Counted from the stretch's first letter, positions 33,830 to 46,070 are shown. The stretch is DNA of 64,000 nt from Saxidomus purpurata (GCA_022818135.1 JAFMSR010000017.1:6406080-6470079); one strand, 5' to 3'. Numbers and translations are program-made. Notes: generated by a model from the sequence alone, not told the origin.

Positions 33830-34784
33830 CAGTGGTGCTCACGTGTAACTTTGCAAAATTTTTGTATATCGTGCGTGTATCGTGCATTCCGTTTGCGTTC
33901 ATCGTGCGTTTATCGTTCGTGCATTCATCGTGCATCATTCAGATCGTGTATCGTGTAACGCATCGTTCGTTCCGTGTGATGAACGTTGCACGATAGGAAT
34001 TATATAAAAGTGGTCCGAGATAGTGCGGACGGCTAATCGTGACGAACGTTTGCACGTTAGTCTACACCTGTACGCGTATTATTCATAATAATGTTCAAAG
34101 ATCGGATAAAATTGATGAAATAGAAAAAAAATCATGCTTTCAATTATCTACACTATCTTTCTGTTACCTTTTTTTTCACGAGATATTTGTTGGAAGAAGA
34201 GATGTTGACTTCTGGTAAAACCGAACGTAGACGTTCTGCATATCGTGCAAGATTTACACCAGGTGTTATTCTACCGACGAAAAGGATATGGGAATTCACT
34301 TATTTGTAAATTGCTTCTGTGTAGACATTCGGTAAAGTGCTCACTGTAACTGTAAAAATGATGGCAGTTGCTAGATAGCGGATATACGTCGAATCGGACT
34401 TTCCGTCCGATGATTCTTTACAACATTTTATTACAAATGTAATAAGTATGTGTGCCGCTATTCAACTACTAATTAATTATACTTATAACATGTTTGGTTT
34501 TACTGTAAAGTATCGATAATCTAGGACTTTAAGTTGCTTCGATTAAGCTCTTACATTGTAATTAGACATCTAAATGTATTAATAATATTGTTGTTAAGCA
34601 AACGAAAATGTCTGAGTAAATCTAATAATCGTTTTTCGTTTCGTTCATCGGGAATAGTTTATCGTGTATCGCTCATCATTCATGATTCATTCATCGGTTA
34701 TCGTGCGTTCATCGTGCGTTCCGTTTGCGTGTATCGTGCGTGTATCGTTCGTTCCGTGTGGAAAGTTATACGTAAGCACCACTG
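33830..34784. mobile_element. 955-bp Tc1/mariner-like non-autonomous element, nested in the LINE
   Basis: Ends CAGTGGTGCTCACG...(left) and CGTAAGCACCACTG (right) form terminal inverted repeats of about 23 bp with few mismatches. A TA duplication flanks both sides (33828-33829 and 34785-34786). Removing it restores the LINE codons. Both subterminal regions are packed with 'atcgtgcgt', 'catcgtgc' and 'cgttccgt' words (about 33870-33980 and 34635-34760). No transposase ORF. Confidence 0.88.
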
Positions 34785-34794
34785 TACCGTTCGG

Positions 34795-35464
34795 CCGGTA
34801 AGCCGTCCTCACCCGGTGATTTTGATTGTTTGAAATTAAAAATGGAATTTTCTAGCTCGGCCATGGAAATATATTCGTCAAGTTTAGCTGCCTCCATTGG
34901 TGTAATCTTTGTTTTTACTTTAGATAGTAACTCTTTTGCTGCAATTTCATTTATACCCTCTGAAGTAAATAAGGTTTTATAAAAGCGACATTGTTCTTCT
35001 AGTATGTTACTGATTCCGTATTTAGTGTGTCCTGATTCTGGACGTATTTTAGACCAAAGTTTTTGCTTTCCTCTTTTTCTCTCTAAATCAAAAAAATAAG
35101 ATGTTGACTTTTCATTATCTTGAAAATGTTTTTCGTTTGAGCGTATGATCGCCGCGTCCGTTTGCTTTTTATAGTAGCTCGCTATATCTGTTTTCAATAT
35201 GTCTATTGTATCCTTATGTTCCGTAGGATTCCCTAGAAGTAACTGTAACTTGTTTTCTAGCCGTTGTATGTCTATCTGCGAACGTTTAACATTTTTACAA
35301 TATTCAATCGTAATAATTTTAATATGATGTTTTAGCATGTCCCACCATTCAAGTATTGATTTATATTTATTTTTATCAGCTACACATACATGTATGTCCC
35401 AAACCTGTTCAATCAATTCAATGTAGTCAGTATTGTCTAATATACTGACATTTAATTTCCACAC
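34795..35464 (-). pseudogene. LINE ORF2, linker between endonuclease and RT
   Basis: Open frame of about 225 residues ending with FNFKQSKSPGEDGLPAE, the conserved L1/Tx1 segment that opens the RT domain. Upstream it contains DIQRLENKLQLLLG and SEKHFQDNEKSTSYFFDLE-like text typical of the inter-domain linker. It is joined to the endonuclease through a frameshift near 35508. Confidence 0.85.
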
Positions 35465-35582
35465 ACCTGGGCGTCTCTCAGTATCACATTGTAGATGTAT
35501 TTAATTTGAGTGATATAACATTATGATCGGAGTGCGGAAAGTAGGTAATACCTGTATAGTCTATTTCATTTTCTATTGTTTT

Positions 35583-36221
35583 CTATGTTAAAAAGTAATC
35601 AATACGAGAACATGAGGTATTTCGTGAGAATGTATATTCTTTCTTTGTAGGGTTGCGCCTACGCCAAATATCTTCTAAGTCCATTTCGGCTTGAAAGGCA
35701 ATTAGTTCATTATACCCAATATCATGATGAGTAGTCACCTGACATTTTGAGATCCGATCATAATTATTGTTCATGGTACAGTTATAATCGCCCCCAACTA
35801 AATGAAACATGTTCGAAGAGTCACTGAAATATTGCGACAACTTGCTATAAAAGGTTTTGCGTTCGGAACCAATGTTAGGTGCGTACACACTAGAAAATCT
35901 GTAAATTCTGTTTTCTTGTAAATGAAAGTCTACCGTTATTAGTCTTCCCTCAGATGAATTGATATGCAGTACTTTGTGCGATGTGATATTGAGTTTCGGT
36001 TTAACGAAAATAGCTACACATTTCGCAGCGTTGCTACTATTTTCCCAAAAGGAGGTTCCGCCCCATTGTCTACCCCAAAAATCGGCTTCCTTTTGAGTTT
36101 TGCAGTGCGTTTCCTGCAAAAGTATAATATCAAATTGTTTGTGTTTTAACCTTGAAAAAACTAGCTCTCTATTTCTGGTATCGCGAATGCCATTGACATT
36201 TATAGATGCAACAGAAAACAT
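35583..36221 (-). pseudogene. LINE ORF2, APE-type endonuclease domain
   Basis: Starts from ATG with MFSVASINVNGIRD. APE motifs in order: INVNG (Asn), LLQETHC (catalytic Glu), VYAPN, VGGDYNCTM (Asp/Asn pair), then SRIDYFLT. A TAG then cuts the frame, although homologous text (YFPHSDHNVISLKLN, including the final SDH) continues in frame beyond it. 62 bp separate this start from the ORF1 stop. Confidence 0.88.
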
Positions 36222-36283
36222 TATGTGATAAAGTATCAGTAAATGAAATACAGTTTTCTATTGTAACTTATCAATATAGTGCA

Positions 36284-37084
36284 TTAATCATCATTATTTG
36301 TTTGTTTCGATTTACGGTTTGCCGACGGCGGAGTCGCAGAGCTGCTGCCTCTACTTCGCTTTTTCGAGTCTGTCCCATGGTCTATTGGCAGTTCAAGATC
36401 GTCCGATTCTCCCTCGTAAAAGAAAGCGAGATAGGTAGTGTACAGCTCCTCGGCTCCCTCGTCAGAAACGTGAATGCCAGTTGGATCCCGTGCATCATAC
36501 AAGGCCTTCCTGAATCTACCCTGTGAAAAGAATGTATTATCATTATCCAGGAAGTGAAAGTACTTGTTGGACCGACAAAACGTTCGTACCTCTGCATTAA
36601 TGACTTTAACATCTGAATTTATGGCCTTTATCAACTCACTTGACCCCCGCCTTGGTATGATGCTTGAGAAGGCAATAGGCGTATTCGGCCATTTTTGGCT
36701 ACCTTTTTAAATGCATTCTTTGCATTTTCTACAATATAATTTTTTTGACCTGAGACCATATCATTGGTACCTAGGTGTACAACAATAGAGAGTACTTTTT
36801 CATTTTCTTTAACCTTTACACGTGAAATATGTTCGTCTATTGAATGTAAGGATTTTCCTGAATAGGACACATTTTTCACAGTATTGTCTTTAATAAACAG
36901 GCGTTTGCCATTTGAATCACCAATTATAAGGCGCACTTTCTCTTTCGAGTCTGTACCAAACCGGAAATTTTCTACTAGCGGTGATGCTCGATTTGGTATA
37001 TCGGCGTTCGAATGTCCTGCTTCTTCGAACAAAACTGTGGACGCAGTTTCAGTAGCTTTGCTGGATGCATCACTCACATCAAAT
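36284..37084 (-). pseudogene. LINE ORF1, SGNH/GDSL-esterase-like
   Basis: Two overlapping frames (37084-36690 and about 36690-36284) form one protein. The first contains LIIGDSNGKRLFI (block I Ser in GDSN) and VVHLGTNDMVSG (block III Asn in GTND). The second contains FRKALYDARDPTGIHVSDEG (block V Asp...His). These are SGNH hydrolase blocks. ORF1 esterase domains are best known from CR1-like LINEs, so pairing with an L1/Tx1-like ORF2 is notable. A basic C-terminal tail (SKKRSRG, NRKSKQ) may bind RNA. The 5' end is truncated and one frameshift is present. Confidence 0.75.
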
Positions 37085-37730
37085 CGACCACGGATTTTAT
37101 CATTTCATATAAACGGATTAAATTTTCTGCTGTATGAAATGGTTGTAGACAGTTCTGTTACTTCACTGTAACATTACCCAACAGATACAGTATAGGTGTT
37201 TTAGGTTTATGTAGCATGCATACCATTACATTTACGTTATTCAGGAACGTTCTATGGTACATAATTATTTTGTAAAAGGTAACGATTGTTTTAATTAGAT
37301 AAAACACTTTAGAATGAAAATAGGTAGAACTGAAACCAAAGATCATTTGATAGACTAAGAACCACAATATAATTTGTCAGAAAATTCCAAGGGCATATGT
37401 CATACTAGTATACTCCCCTTATACATAAATCATTCAGATATCCTTTTACATTTTTGTTGTGAATTGAAGGTAAAAAGGACGAATCCCCGTTCCAGACTGT
37501 GCTTTATTTCATATAATATACAAACACGTTTATCAAATATAATTTCAAAGTGTAAAATGATCAGCGTATGCATATATAAAATGGAAATGTCCCCAGGTCA
37601 GGACCTCGATACTTTAAGTCTCAAGATCCGGACGCGGACCCGGATACTAATTATATATGTGAGATTATTGTTTGCATTTACGTTATTTGAATTAATTGAC
37701 AAGAGGACCATGATGGCTCTATATCGCTGA
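37085..37730 (+). repeat. Segmental-duplication unit, copy 2 (right part)
   Basis: Begins inside the SINE text 'cgaccacggattttatcatt' and is nearly collinear with 60135-60780 ('ttacagtataggtgtttaag', 'aggaacgttctatggta', 'gatcatttgatagact'). No gene. Confidence 0.8.
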
Positions 37731-38335
37731 CCTGAGTGAACAGAGAAGATGGGCGATACGTCATTTTGGTTTAAATATGCCGAATTGTTAAGGAGATGTC
37801 GTTTAGAGTCTTTTTTTCTATTTCAGCTGTGGCAGCTATTGCTTTCTGCCAAGCAGAATTGTTTCATCACAATTTATTTAGAATGACCATCTAATGAACA
37901 ATCCTGTGAGATATGATAGAAAATGCCCCTGTGGTTAGAGGAGATGTCGTTTTAAGGCTTTTTTCTATTTTATCTCTAGCGGGTATTATGTAAAATAGAG
38001 CGAAACCGTTTGGACAAGTTTGCTTAAAAGACCATCCAAGAAATTACCCTGCGATGTTTGGTTGAAATAGTCCTAGTGGTTAAGGAGGAGATGCCGTTTC
38101 AGGGTTTTCTGTTTTAAGTTCTGGTGGCCATTTCTGACAGCGGAGAGGTACTATTTGAACAGCTTTGGTAAAGGACCACCCAAGACACAATTCTATAAAA
38201 TCTTGGTTGAAATTGGCCCAGTTTTTATTATATGGAGGAGATGTCATTTGAAGCAATTGCTGGAGATGGACAACACGCGGTCATAATAGCTCACCATAAG
38301 CACTTTCAATTCAGGTGAGCTAAAACATAATTTTA
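37731..38335 (+). repeat. Four-copy tandem of a roughly 130-bp bivalve repeat
   Basis: Units opening with 'gttaaggagatgtcgttt' and containing 'ttggttgaaat...cccagt', 'aaaggaccacccaag'. It starts with 'gacctgagtgaacagagaag', also present at 60797, and ends with 'caggtgagctaaaac'. Diverged but clear. Confidence 0.75.
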
Positions 38336-38980
38336 TTTTTTTATTATGAAGATAAATATTAGCCTACTATATCTTGGTGTTGCTATTTTGTTGTGGTTGT
38401 TTTGACGAAGCAATATAATGAGTAATACTACAGTCATTGAAGTTCACCTGAAAATTTTATGTTATTAGAGGGAAATTCAAGCTGTTCGTTCAGCAAAACA
38501 GATGTTGCGGAAACAACTTGCAAGCTCACCATTCCCGTAAAATCAACTCGATTCAAGTAATATTTCTCCATACAAGCTCAATAACCAATGAGTGATATTG
38601 AATACACTCAACCGGTTTAGAAACGCAAAAGTGGTAAAACATTTATTTTAACAGCGTTATCGTGTTTCAAATTTTTTTTAAATTTCATACACAACAAAAA
38701 CAATATAAAATTGAATTCTTGTAAAAGTTTCAATAATTCATCGAAAAAATGACTTAAATAGAAATAAAAACAATAGCGTCATTCAAATAAAAATGTTCAA
38801 CAGGAGAAATCTTTGTGTTTCTAAATCGGTTAACTGTATGTACAAAAACGACATTCTGTTACCAAACAACAATAAATATATCTTGAAATTTGCCAGAAAA
38901 CTAGTGTACTTTTTTACCATTTACATTTTTTATTGCGTATGATTTGCTCATGATAGACTAGTCTAATAAAATATGATTTG
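38336..38980. other. No gene recognised
   Basis: AT-rich; nothing exon-like. Confidence 0.4.
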
Positions 38981-39090
38981 GAGTTCCCCTGATGCGCAGT
39001 GATAAACCACGAAGCTTGGAGGCCTGAGTGTTTTGTCATTGCGCATAAGAACGACAAAGTGTTGTTTATTAGACGCTAACAACCCTAAAA
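38981..39090. repeat. Foldback element, CACGAAGC/GCCTGAGTG centre
   Basis: Centre at about 39006-39028, with 'gatgcgcagtgataaac' pairing imperfectly with 'gttttgtcattgcgcat' and an outer 'gtctaataaa/tttattagac' pair. Confidence 0.6.
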
Positions 39091-39729
39091 ATTATGTTAT
39101 TTCGATTCTTACATGACCAGATATTACAAAAGATGCATAAATGAAATGCGTTATTTTCTACGCGGGTATTTATTTAACGTCAGTCGGCACAATATGACGT
39201 CATTTTGATGACATATTGGTTCCTTCGTTGTTTATGGCATAATAAAACATATTTTTTTAATTCTTTGTATATAGAGACAAGAACGCGAGTCTTATTAGAA
39301 TTGTTAACAAACATCATTTTAATGAGTTTTATATGTGAAAGTTTGGCTGAGGTTTTTACAATTACATAATCTATGATCTAAATGGTTCGACTATTTTCGG
39401 GCACGCAATGACGGCTCTGGTTACGAAAATTGTATATCAAAGCAGTATTTATTGAGAAACGGAAGGTAGCATCTGAAATTCCTTACCATAAGTATGACAT
39501 CACACCAAACGTTGAATGATCAAATCATACGCGATAAAGAAAATGTACACGGTAAAACAGTACTCTAGTTTTCATAAATATGACAAATTTCGTGATTTGT
39601 TGTTTGGTACCAAATGTCATTTTATTCATATTCAATACGAAAGCATAACATATTATAAAAGTTTATTTATCTTGTATTGCTACATATTACTCGGAACTCA
39701 CTGATTTAGCGAGAACAACTCGCAATATT
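39091..39729. other. No gene recognised
   Basis: AT-rich sequence; a 62-codon frame near 39516 has no domain. Confidence 0.4.
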
Positions 39730-39964
39730 ATTTCGTTAAAACGAAATGTATTTTATAATTACAAAATGACATTCCGACGAAGTAACATTTCGTAAAATCG
39801 AATTATCATTTCGTAAAAACGAAATAACATCTCGTAAAAACTAGAAAAAAAGTTCGTATAAACGAAATAAGATTTCGTAAAAACGTAATATGATTTCGTT
39901 AGAACGAAATATTATTTCGTAATTACGGAATACATTTCGTAAAAACGAAATCACATTTCGAAAG
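39730..39964. repeat. Array of TTTCGTAAAAACGAAAT palindromes
   Basis: About a dozen imperfect copies of a 17-20 bp self-complementary unit, TTTCGT(a/t)AAAACGAAAT, end to end. Each unit is its own inverted repeat, so the array can form many small hairpins. The same palindrome type fills the MITE at 15920-16135. Confidence 0.85.
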
Positions 39965-40784
39965 TATATGTAGTTTTAAAACAAGAGACTCGCATGTGAA
40001 ACAGGGTGTGGCGAAATTGATCTCAATCTTAACAAACAAGGTTACTAGCTGTTTTAAAATTTATATTTCGTATGCTGGTGCTTTACAGGGGAGAAATAAG
40101 AAATACGTATGGTTATAAAAGTATGCGCCATAATCTTGACTCAAAAGTACTACTTAGCTTGAAAACTTAAGAAAACACAAAGGATGTAGACCTATGTATA
40201 CTTTCAACTGTATACAGATGACGCATGGTGTGAATGGGGAATACATACCCTTTTCAGGCGATACTTTTAGTGAGGAGATGAAACATTACTTCGATTTAAC
40301 GTAAGTAATTGACACTAACACATGCTAATCACAAGCATATACGGAAATACTGTATTAATGTTTCTACCGTAAGAAATATTTATAATTCATATTAAGTCGC
40401 CACTGGAGCATCTGAATTAATTCTATTATAGTTGCAGACATGGAACCGTCTTTTGTTACTATAAACATGACGGGAGGGTGTAAAACCGATCTAAACGCTA
40501 TAGAAAAGCACTGGTCATAGATCAAATAAACCTATAAATTCTTTCATGCAGATAAAGATTTGTAAACAGCCCATCCGGGTATATAAATTGTATAATTTTT
40601 ATCCATTTGTTAAAAAAGAAAACGTACAAAGTAACTCCCAGTACATCACAACGTCAAAACTACGTTTGGGGTAGGGTTGAAATCTCGTGGAATTGTAAAA
40701 ACAGTAAGCCGGTTACCAATCCTTTCTGTCATACATGAACGTAAAATGATTTTATACAGCATATCAAACGTATGCGTTTTGACA
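39965..40784. other. No gene recognised
   Basis: No exon or clear repeat. Confidence 0.4.
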
Positions 40785-41300
40785 TTCAGCTGATTTTTTG
40801 TCCGCTTGCGAAAGCTCGATATAGCTGTCCAAATGGCGGTTTTTTGTATGTGCGTGCGTGCGTCCGTCCGTCCGTCCGAGTTTAGGTTGTCCGGGCTGTA
40901 ACTTATCCATGGATCAAGCGATTCTTAAATAACATAGCACACATGTTCACCACCATGAGACGGAGTGTCATGCGCAAGAACCAGGTCCCTAGTTCTGAGG
41001 TCAAGGTAACACTAAGAGGCCAAAGGTCAAATACAAGAAAAATTCAAGAATGACTTTGTCCGGAGCATTTCTTCTTGAAGTGCATGCATGAAGGGATTTT
41101 GATGTCACCTGGAACAAATGTTCACCACCATGACACGGAGTGTCTTGCGTAAGAACCAGGTCCCTAGGTCTAAGGTCAAGGTCACTCTTAGAGGTTAAAG
41201 GTCAAATTCAAGTATATCTTTGTCAGGAGGATGTCTTCTTCATGCATGGATGGATTTTGATGTAACTTGGCACAAATTGTCACCACCATGACCTACCCTT
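40785..41300 (+). repeat. Dispersed bivalve repeat with (GTCC)n and tandem copies
   Basis: Starts near 'cgcttgcgaaagctcgata', has (CGTC/GTCC)n at about 40855-40880, then two copies of a roughly 180-bp unit ('caccaccatga(g/c)acggagtg', 'aagaaccaggtccctag', 'ggtcaaggt'). Confidence 0.75.
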
Positions 41301-42270
41301 GGTTTTAGAATTACTTCCCTTTGTTGTTACTTTAAATAGCTTATATTGTTAGTTTTTTATTACTGGCCAAAGAGAAAAATTGAGACCACTTTTATGTGGT
41401 ACAACATGCATGTTACATCCAATATTTAGGTGTATTTTGACCCATCTCTAATTGGTAGTGGAGGAGTTAGCCCTTTTGACAGCTGGCGGCTCGACATGTT
41501 GCATCTAGTTAATAACTCCAATTGTAAGGCAAAATTTTAAGCAAAATCCTGAAAAAATCTCCCGTTTTGACGCCACATAATCGCGACTAGCGTATCAAGC
41601 ATTGAAACGTTTTCAACAAATTTTATACAATTATTAAGAACGTCTGAAATGCAAGGCGCATTGTTTGGCTATAAATGCAAAATTAAAAGCACGGTGAAAG
41701 AAAAACTCGAAGAATGGCATGAAATAGCGTGCTGTGCAAAAAGTGACGTCAGTGGCAATGTTTGAAGCATAGCAGCATAGAAACCGTAAGAGATATCAAA
41801 ACAAATAAATCGGATTTCAATCAGAAATATCTACGATTGTGCACAGTGTAAATTACATGAGACAATTCGCTCAAAATATTTAAGGCGCATTTCACCTTAA
41901 GAACTTTTTTACCGTACCTTTTCTGGTCATTTTAAGCAGTATTATAGCTTTAACTGTTACTGTGTTTAGAACTAGTTAAGCTCTGTCAAAGTGAAAATAC
42001 AGAATTGATGTTTAGTTAGACTTTCGCAAGATGAAACATTACGGAATTGGTGCTTCATTTCCTGACTGAGTTTCAATTATGACAGAACATACGACTGGTA
42101 CTACATTTAATTTACTGACTTAAAGAAGACAAGTTATAGAAATAAAAACATTTTTGTTCAAGTATAGAGGCCCGTCAGCTTTCTGTCGAAATGCATGTAT
42201 AATCAACATAAATACATTTGCATAAATCAATCGGAATAGTCATCTAGTCTATTGCACTTTCCCGTAAGAG
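41301..42270. other. 3' flank of the glycosyltransferase gene; no other gene
   Basis: No exon recognised. An isolated GTGACGTCAG word occurs near 41741. No clear AATAAA-type signal was fixed for the gene upstream. Confidence 0.4.
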
Positions 42271-43550
42271 CTAGTAGTTGTTAAACGACTGGTCAGTGCA
42301 CAGTTCCTTATTACCAAATAAAACATGGCGGGAGATAGACCCGACTGTCGTGTTCATATTCCTTATTATGTGTTCATTGAAAGGCTTTTTATATATGCGG
42401 CTATATAGATGTATTCCATAAATATACGACCAATCATAAGTGGCGTATTCGTTATAGTATATTTTCTCGCCAATCATATTTTCTGGTCTAGAAATAGTGG
42501 CATACTCTATGTGAATCAAATTTCTGTGCTCTCGAGCCACCTTAATCGGATATACCATGGCATTATATTCGTATTTAGAACTGTTATAGTGATTCCGGTA
42601 GCCATCCATCCAAAACTGAATGAACGATGCGTTTCTCTCGGCCATAACAAATGCAGAACCCATTAAACCGGCACTTTGGTTTGACATCACGCATGAGTAA
42701 TTCCTTAGCGAATCCAGAGACTTCACAATTAATGTGTCGGTATCCATGTATATACCCCCATATTGTAGAAGAGCTTCTACTCGCATAATATCACTGGAGT
42801 GCTCCTTGTGTTTGATTTTCTGTCCCGAAATAAATTGTGGAGGGTCACGTTTTAAATGAATAATATTTGGCGATATATTTACGATAAAGTCCCAGTATTT
42901 ACCATATGGAAGTTTGTCACCGTGGAATATTATAGCGCACGGCTTGATAAAACGTATAACACCAAGTAGGCTAGTAAACCCTACAAAAGTCAACTCCCCT
43001 CTCATGTACCAAACATAGTGAACAACATTTGGCACGCGGTGTTGGCCTCTACAACACTGATGTATAAAATTGTCGACACACTCATCGCTGAATTTTGCCA
43101 CATATACATCACTTGCGTTGTCTGTCCACTTCGGAGAATCAAATATGCCGCCCGATTTGTTGCAATTAATCGACAATTTTAGTCTTGGTTGATCATACTT
43201 TATTTCACTGATATTAAAATTTGGACATTCTATGGTATGATCAAATTTCCAACTCTCTAAGTTTGAAGTAATACGACCTAGGCGATCAGAAAGTGCTTTA
43301 CTCCATTTACTTTTATCAGTGCAAAAGAGTCTTCTCGTGTCGTTGATACTATTTAGTTTGTTACCAAATTCTCTATATGGGCGTCTCGTATTCGATAAAC
43401 TTAGCCTGTACGTTGTTCTTTTTCTAGTGTCTTGTGTTGAAATATTTATCCTGGATATGTATACAAATGGCAGTGATGTAAAATTGACGGAACCTTTAAG
43501 TACGACAGCAAGTTCGGAATTTTCTACCGATCTTTGAACTATAAGGACAC
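42271..43550 (-). CDS. GT32-like glycosyltransferase, catalytic exon
   Basis: Large terminal exon, acceptor TTCTCTGTTGCAG, phase 1 start, stop at 42271. With exon 1 (47087-47249) it gives 480 residues. The C-terminal half reads VPNVVHYVWY (entry strand), IIFHGDKLPYGKYW, SSDIMRVEALLQYGGIYMDT with the DXD metal/nucleotide-sugar motif (DTD, about 324-326), then LGMGSAFVMA-like and FIQFWMDGYRNHY segments. This is the pattern of 'glycosyltransferase sugar-binding region containing DXD' proteins (GT32 and relatives, including alpha-1,4-galactosyl- and OCH1-type mannosyltransferases). Donor and acceptor sugars cannot be read from the sequence. Several N-x-S/T sites and cysteines suit a Golgi-lumen domain. 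No stop or shift is seen. Confidence 0.82.
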
Positions 43551-43569
43551 CTGCAACAGAGAATTGGAA

Positions 43570-44105
43570 AATGCTATTTATACAATGCAAGAGAGAATTA
43601 TAAAATGTTTTTCATTCAATGTTTGCAAGAGAGAATTATAAATGTTTTTCACACAATGTTTGCAAGAGGGAATTATAGTCAAAGAACCTTTATTCACTCA
43701 TTTCATCACAAAGAAATAATGAGGTTATATCAAAATATATAAAATGCTATTCATACAATGTTTGCAAGAGAGAATTATAAATGCTTTACATACAATGTTT
43801 GCAAGAGAGAATTATAAATGCTTTTCATACAATGTTTGCGAGAGAGAATTATAAATGCTTTTCATACAATGTTTCCAAAAGAGAATTATAAATGCTTTTC
43901 AAACATTGTACAATGTTTGCAAGAGAGAATTATAAAATGCTTTTCATACAATGTTTGCAAGAGAGAATTATAAATGTTTTTCATACAATGTTTCCAAGAG
44001 AGAATTATAAAATGCTTTTCATACAATGTTTGCAAGAGAGAATTCTGAAATGCTATTCAGACAATGTTTGCAAGAGAGAATTGAAAATACTATTTATACA
44101 ATGTT
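43570..44105. repeat. 37-bp minisatellite in the glycosyltransferase intron
   Basis: About eleven copies of 'tttgcaagagagaattataa' plus 'atgcttttcatacaatg', with unit lengths of 35-38 bp, split once by an unrelated 65-bp segment at about 43678-43740. The array begins only 20 bp from the splice acceptor. Confidence 0.85.
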
Positions 44106-45108
44106 CAATCTTAGTATTCGGTCATTAGCTTATCTTCCGATGTGACAACACGACTTATTCGGATTCCTCTTGCCATTGTTTGTGTATAAGAGCATTCTTT
44201 GAGGACAACGTGCGTGTCACGGTTTGTTTCCTAAATAAATCTCGGAATAAAAGTGTATTTGAACAACAGGACTGCTCCTGATTGCAATTACATGTCTCAC
44301 ATGAATATGAAACTCTTTGCAATATGTCGTAAAATGGTACTGAGTAGTATATACATACATTTAAACCATTACACAATTATGTCAGCTATCAGAAAAAACA
44401 ATTGAGTCCCATTACACGCGCCAGAAAATCATGCAGTCGTTTTGAGAGCCATTAAGATAAACATCCCATTATATATATTGCAGTCCTATTTGCGTGTACA
44501 TGATTACACAAGTTTCAATAAAATTTCAACTCTGTAGTATTCCCAATAATTATTGAGAATTAATTGAATATACATTGTACTCTGAGACTCGTACAATAAC
44601 AGCTTAAGGAAGAATAATGTGCAAAACATGCACCATGTCTTTTGCCATGCAATTTGCCCTGTTACGTGTACAATTGTACATCTGATATCATATTGTTTCT
44701 TTTGACATGTTCATGTATACATTTTCTAAAATCTATGTGAGGCATTTCTATAAAACGATAATTTACATGACAAATTGCAAGCGGTGATTGTTTTTATTTA
44801 ATCAGACTGAGATACGCAAAAGAGACCAAAATAACTTACCTGGACAGAAATATTTTTGTCAGAAAGAGATTTCGTTCTAGATCAAGGGAAAGAACTGTCA
44901 CTTATAATTACAATTTGCTGTAATAACATTGTAATTATATTACTTTTTTTAAATAGACTTTGCAGTGTTTGAATTTATTAAAATGCATGTATTCTCAAAG
45001 AAAATACACAAATACGAAACTACGCCTTTCGAATGTAAAATTATTACCGTTTGATTAATAACCGCTGCCACTCGTAAGTGACGAATGCCTCAGTAGTGAT
45101 GTCTGTGA
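44106..45108. other. Intron sequence
   Basis: No additional exon recognised; AT-rich. Confidence 0.45.
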
Positions 45109-45168
45109 CTAGTGTGTGTTGGTAGTGTATATGTGTGTGTGTACATGATTGTGTGTGTGTGTCGTGTG

Positions 45169-45210
<42 letters not shown>

Positions 45211-45303
45211 GGTGGTGTGCACTTCTGGGTGCTGTGGGGTTCGTTTTGGGGAGGCTGCGTTTTTGGTACGTGGCATTCCCTGTTTGATATTATTTTTGTT
45301 TTT
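45109..45303. repeat. (GT)n-containing repeat cassette, copy 2
   Basis: Same shoulders and orientation as 496-705, with a shorter GT run interrupted by CGTG. It is inserted in a dispersed repeat within the intron. Confidence 0.75.
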
Positions 45304-46070
45304 TTGACAGTACAGGTTTGGATGCAAGATTTGCGCTTCACACATCAACTCCATGTGCTGAACATTTGTACCAAGCTATTGTAAAATCCTTCAATGCATA
45401 ACAGAATTACAGTCTGCACATGACAAAATGGCTACAGACAGACGGTCAGACAGAGAGAAAAATGTGCATCACGTTGTCGCCATGTGATGAACACCTTTGC
45501 AGAGATACATTATGGTAATACTTCAATACTACAGTTGCATCACAAATGTATATTCTTTTATTTCCAACATTTCAACGCTTAGTGCGACTTTGACCATCAG
45601 GTTAGAGAGGCGGGACTTATGAAAAACACAGTTTTGCTGAGTAATTTAATTTCCTTCATTACATGGCAGAGTTACAGTTCGGGCGCGAATGTATGCACAT
45701 AAACAGGATTTCATGACCTTAAAACTCTCATATGTGAATTGAACTTTCAGGTAGTGAAACGGGACTTGAACATGACTTATCACCTGCATGTGGTGAACAC
45801 TTGTGCCAAATCTTCTGAAAGTGCTTCCATGCATGACAGAGTTACAGTCCGGATACGAATATGTCATATATTCAGGATTCCGTTATATTTAAACTGGAAG
45901 TATGACTTTGACCTTTGAGGTTGGAACGTAGGTCTTGCACGCAACAAGTTGGCTTGATATGCTGAACACTAGTGTCAGATTATTGAAAAATCTCTCTATG
46001 CGTGACAAAGTTACAGCCCGGACACGGAAAATGTGATCATGCACCTATGATGTGATTACATGTACTATAA
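45304..46070. repeat. Tandem dispersed repeat (about 230-bp units)
   Basis: Three diverged units with 'catgacagagttacagtccgg', 'gctgaacac...tgt(a/g)cca' and 'ttgacct' phrases (about 45400, 45650-45850, 45960-46030). Confidence 0.65.

Larger units (their letters stand above)
30102..37084 (-). mobile_element. Degenerate L1/Tx1-like LINE with nested insertions
   Basis: Minus-strand non-LTR retrotransposon ending in a short poly(A) (about 30102-30112 as T on the plus strand). The order is ORF1 (SGNH-like), ORF2 (APE endonuclease, RT, CCHC), then a 3' UTR rich in 'gggatgcgctcc/ggggttacccc' text. Removing two nested elements (32660-33690 and 33830-34784) leaves about 5.0 kb. The 5' end is cut inside ORF1 at 37084. 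ORF1 has one frameshift; ORF2 has one stop and one frameshift near 35500-35585. It is inactive. Confidence 0.88.
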
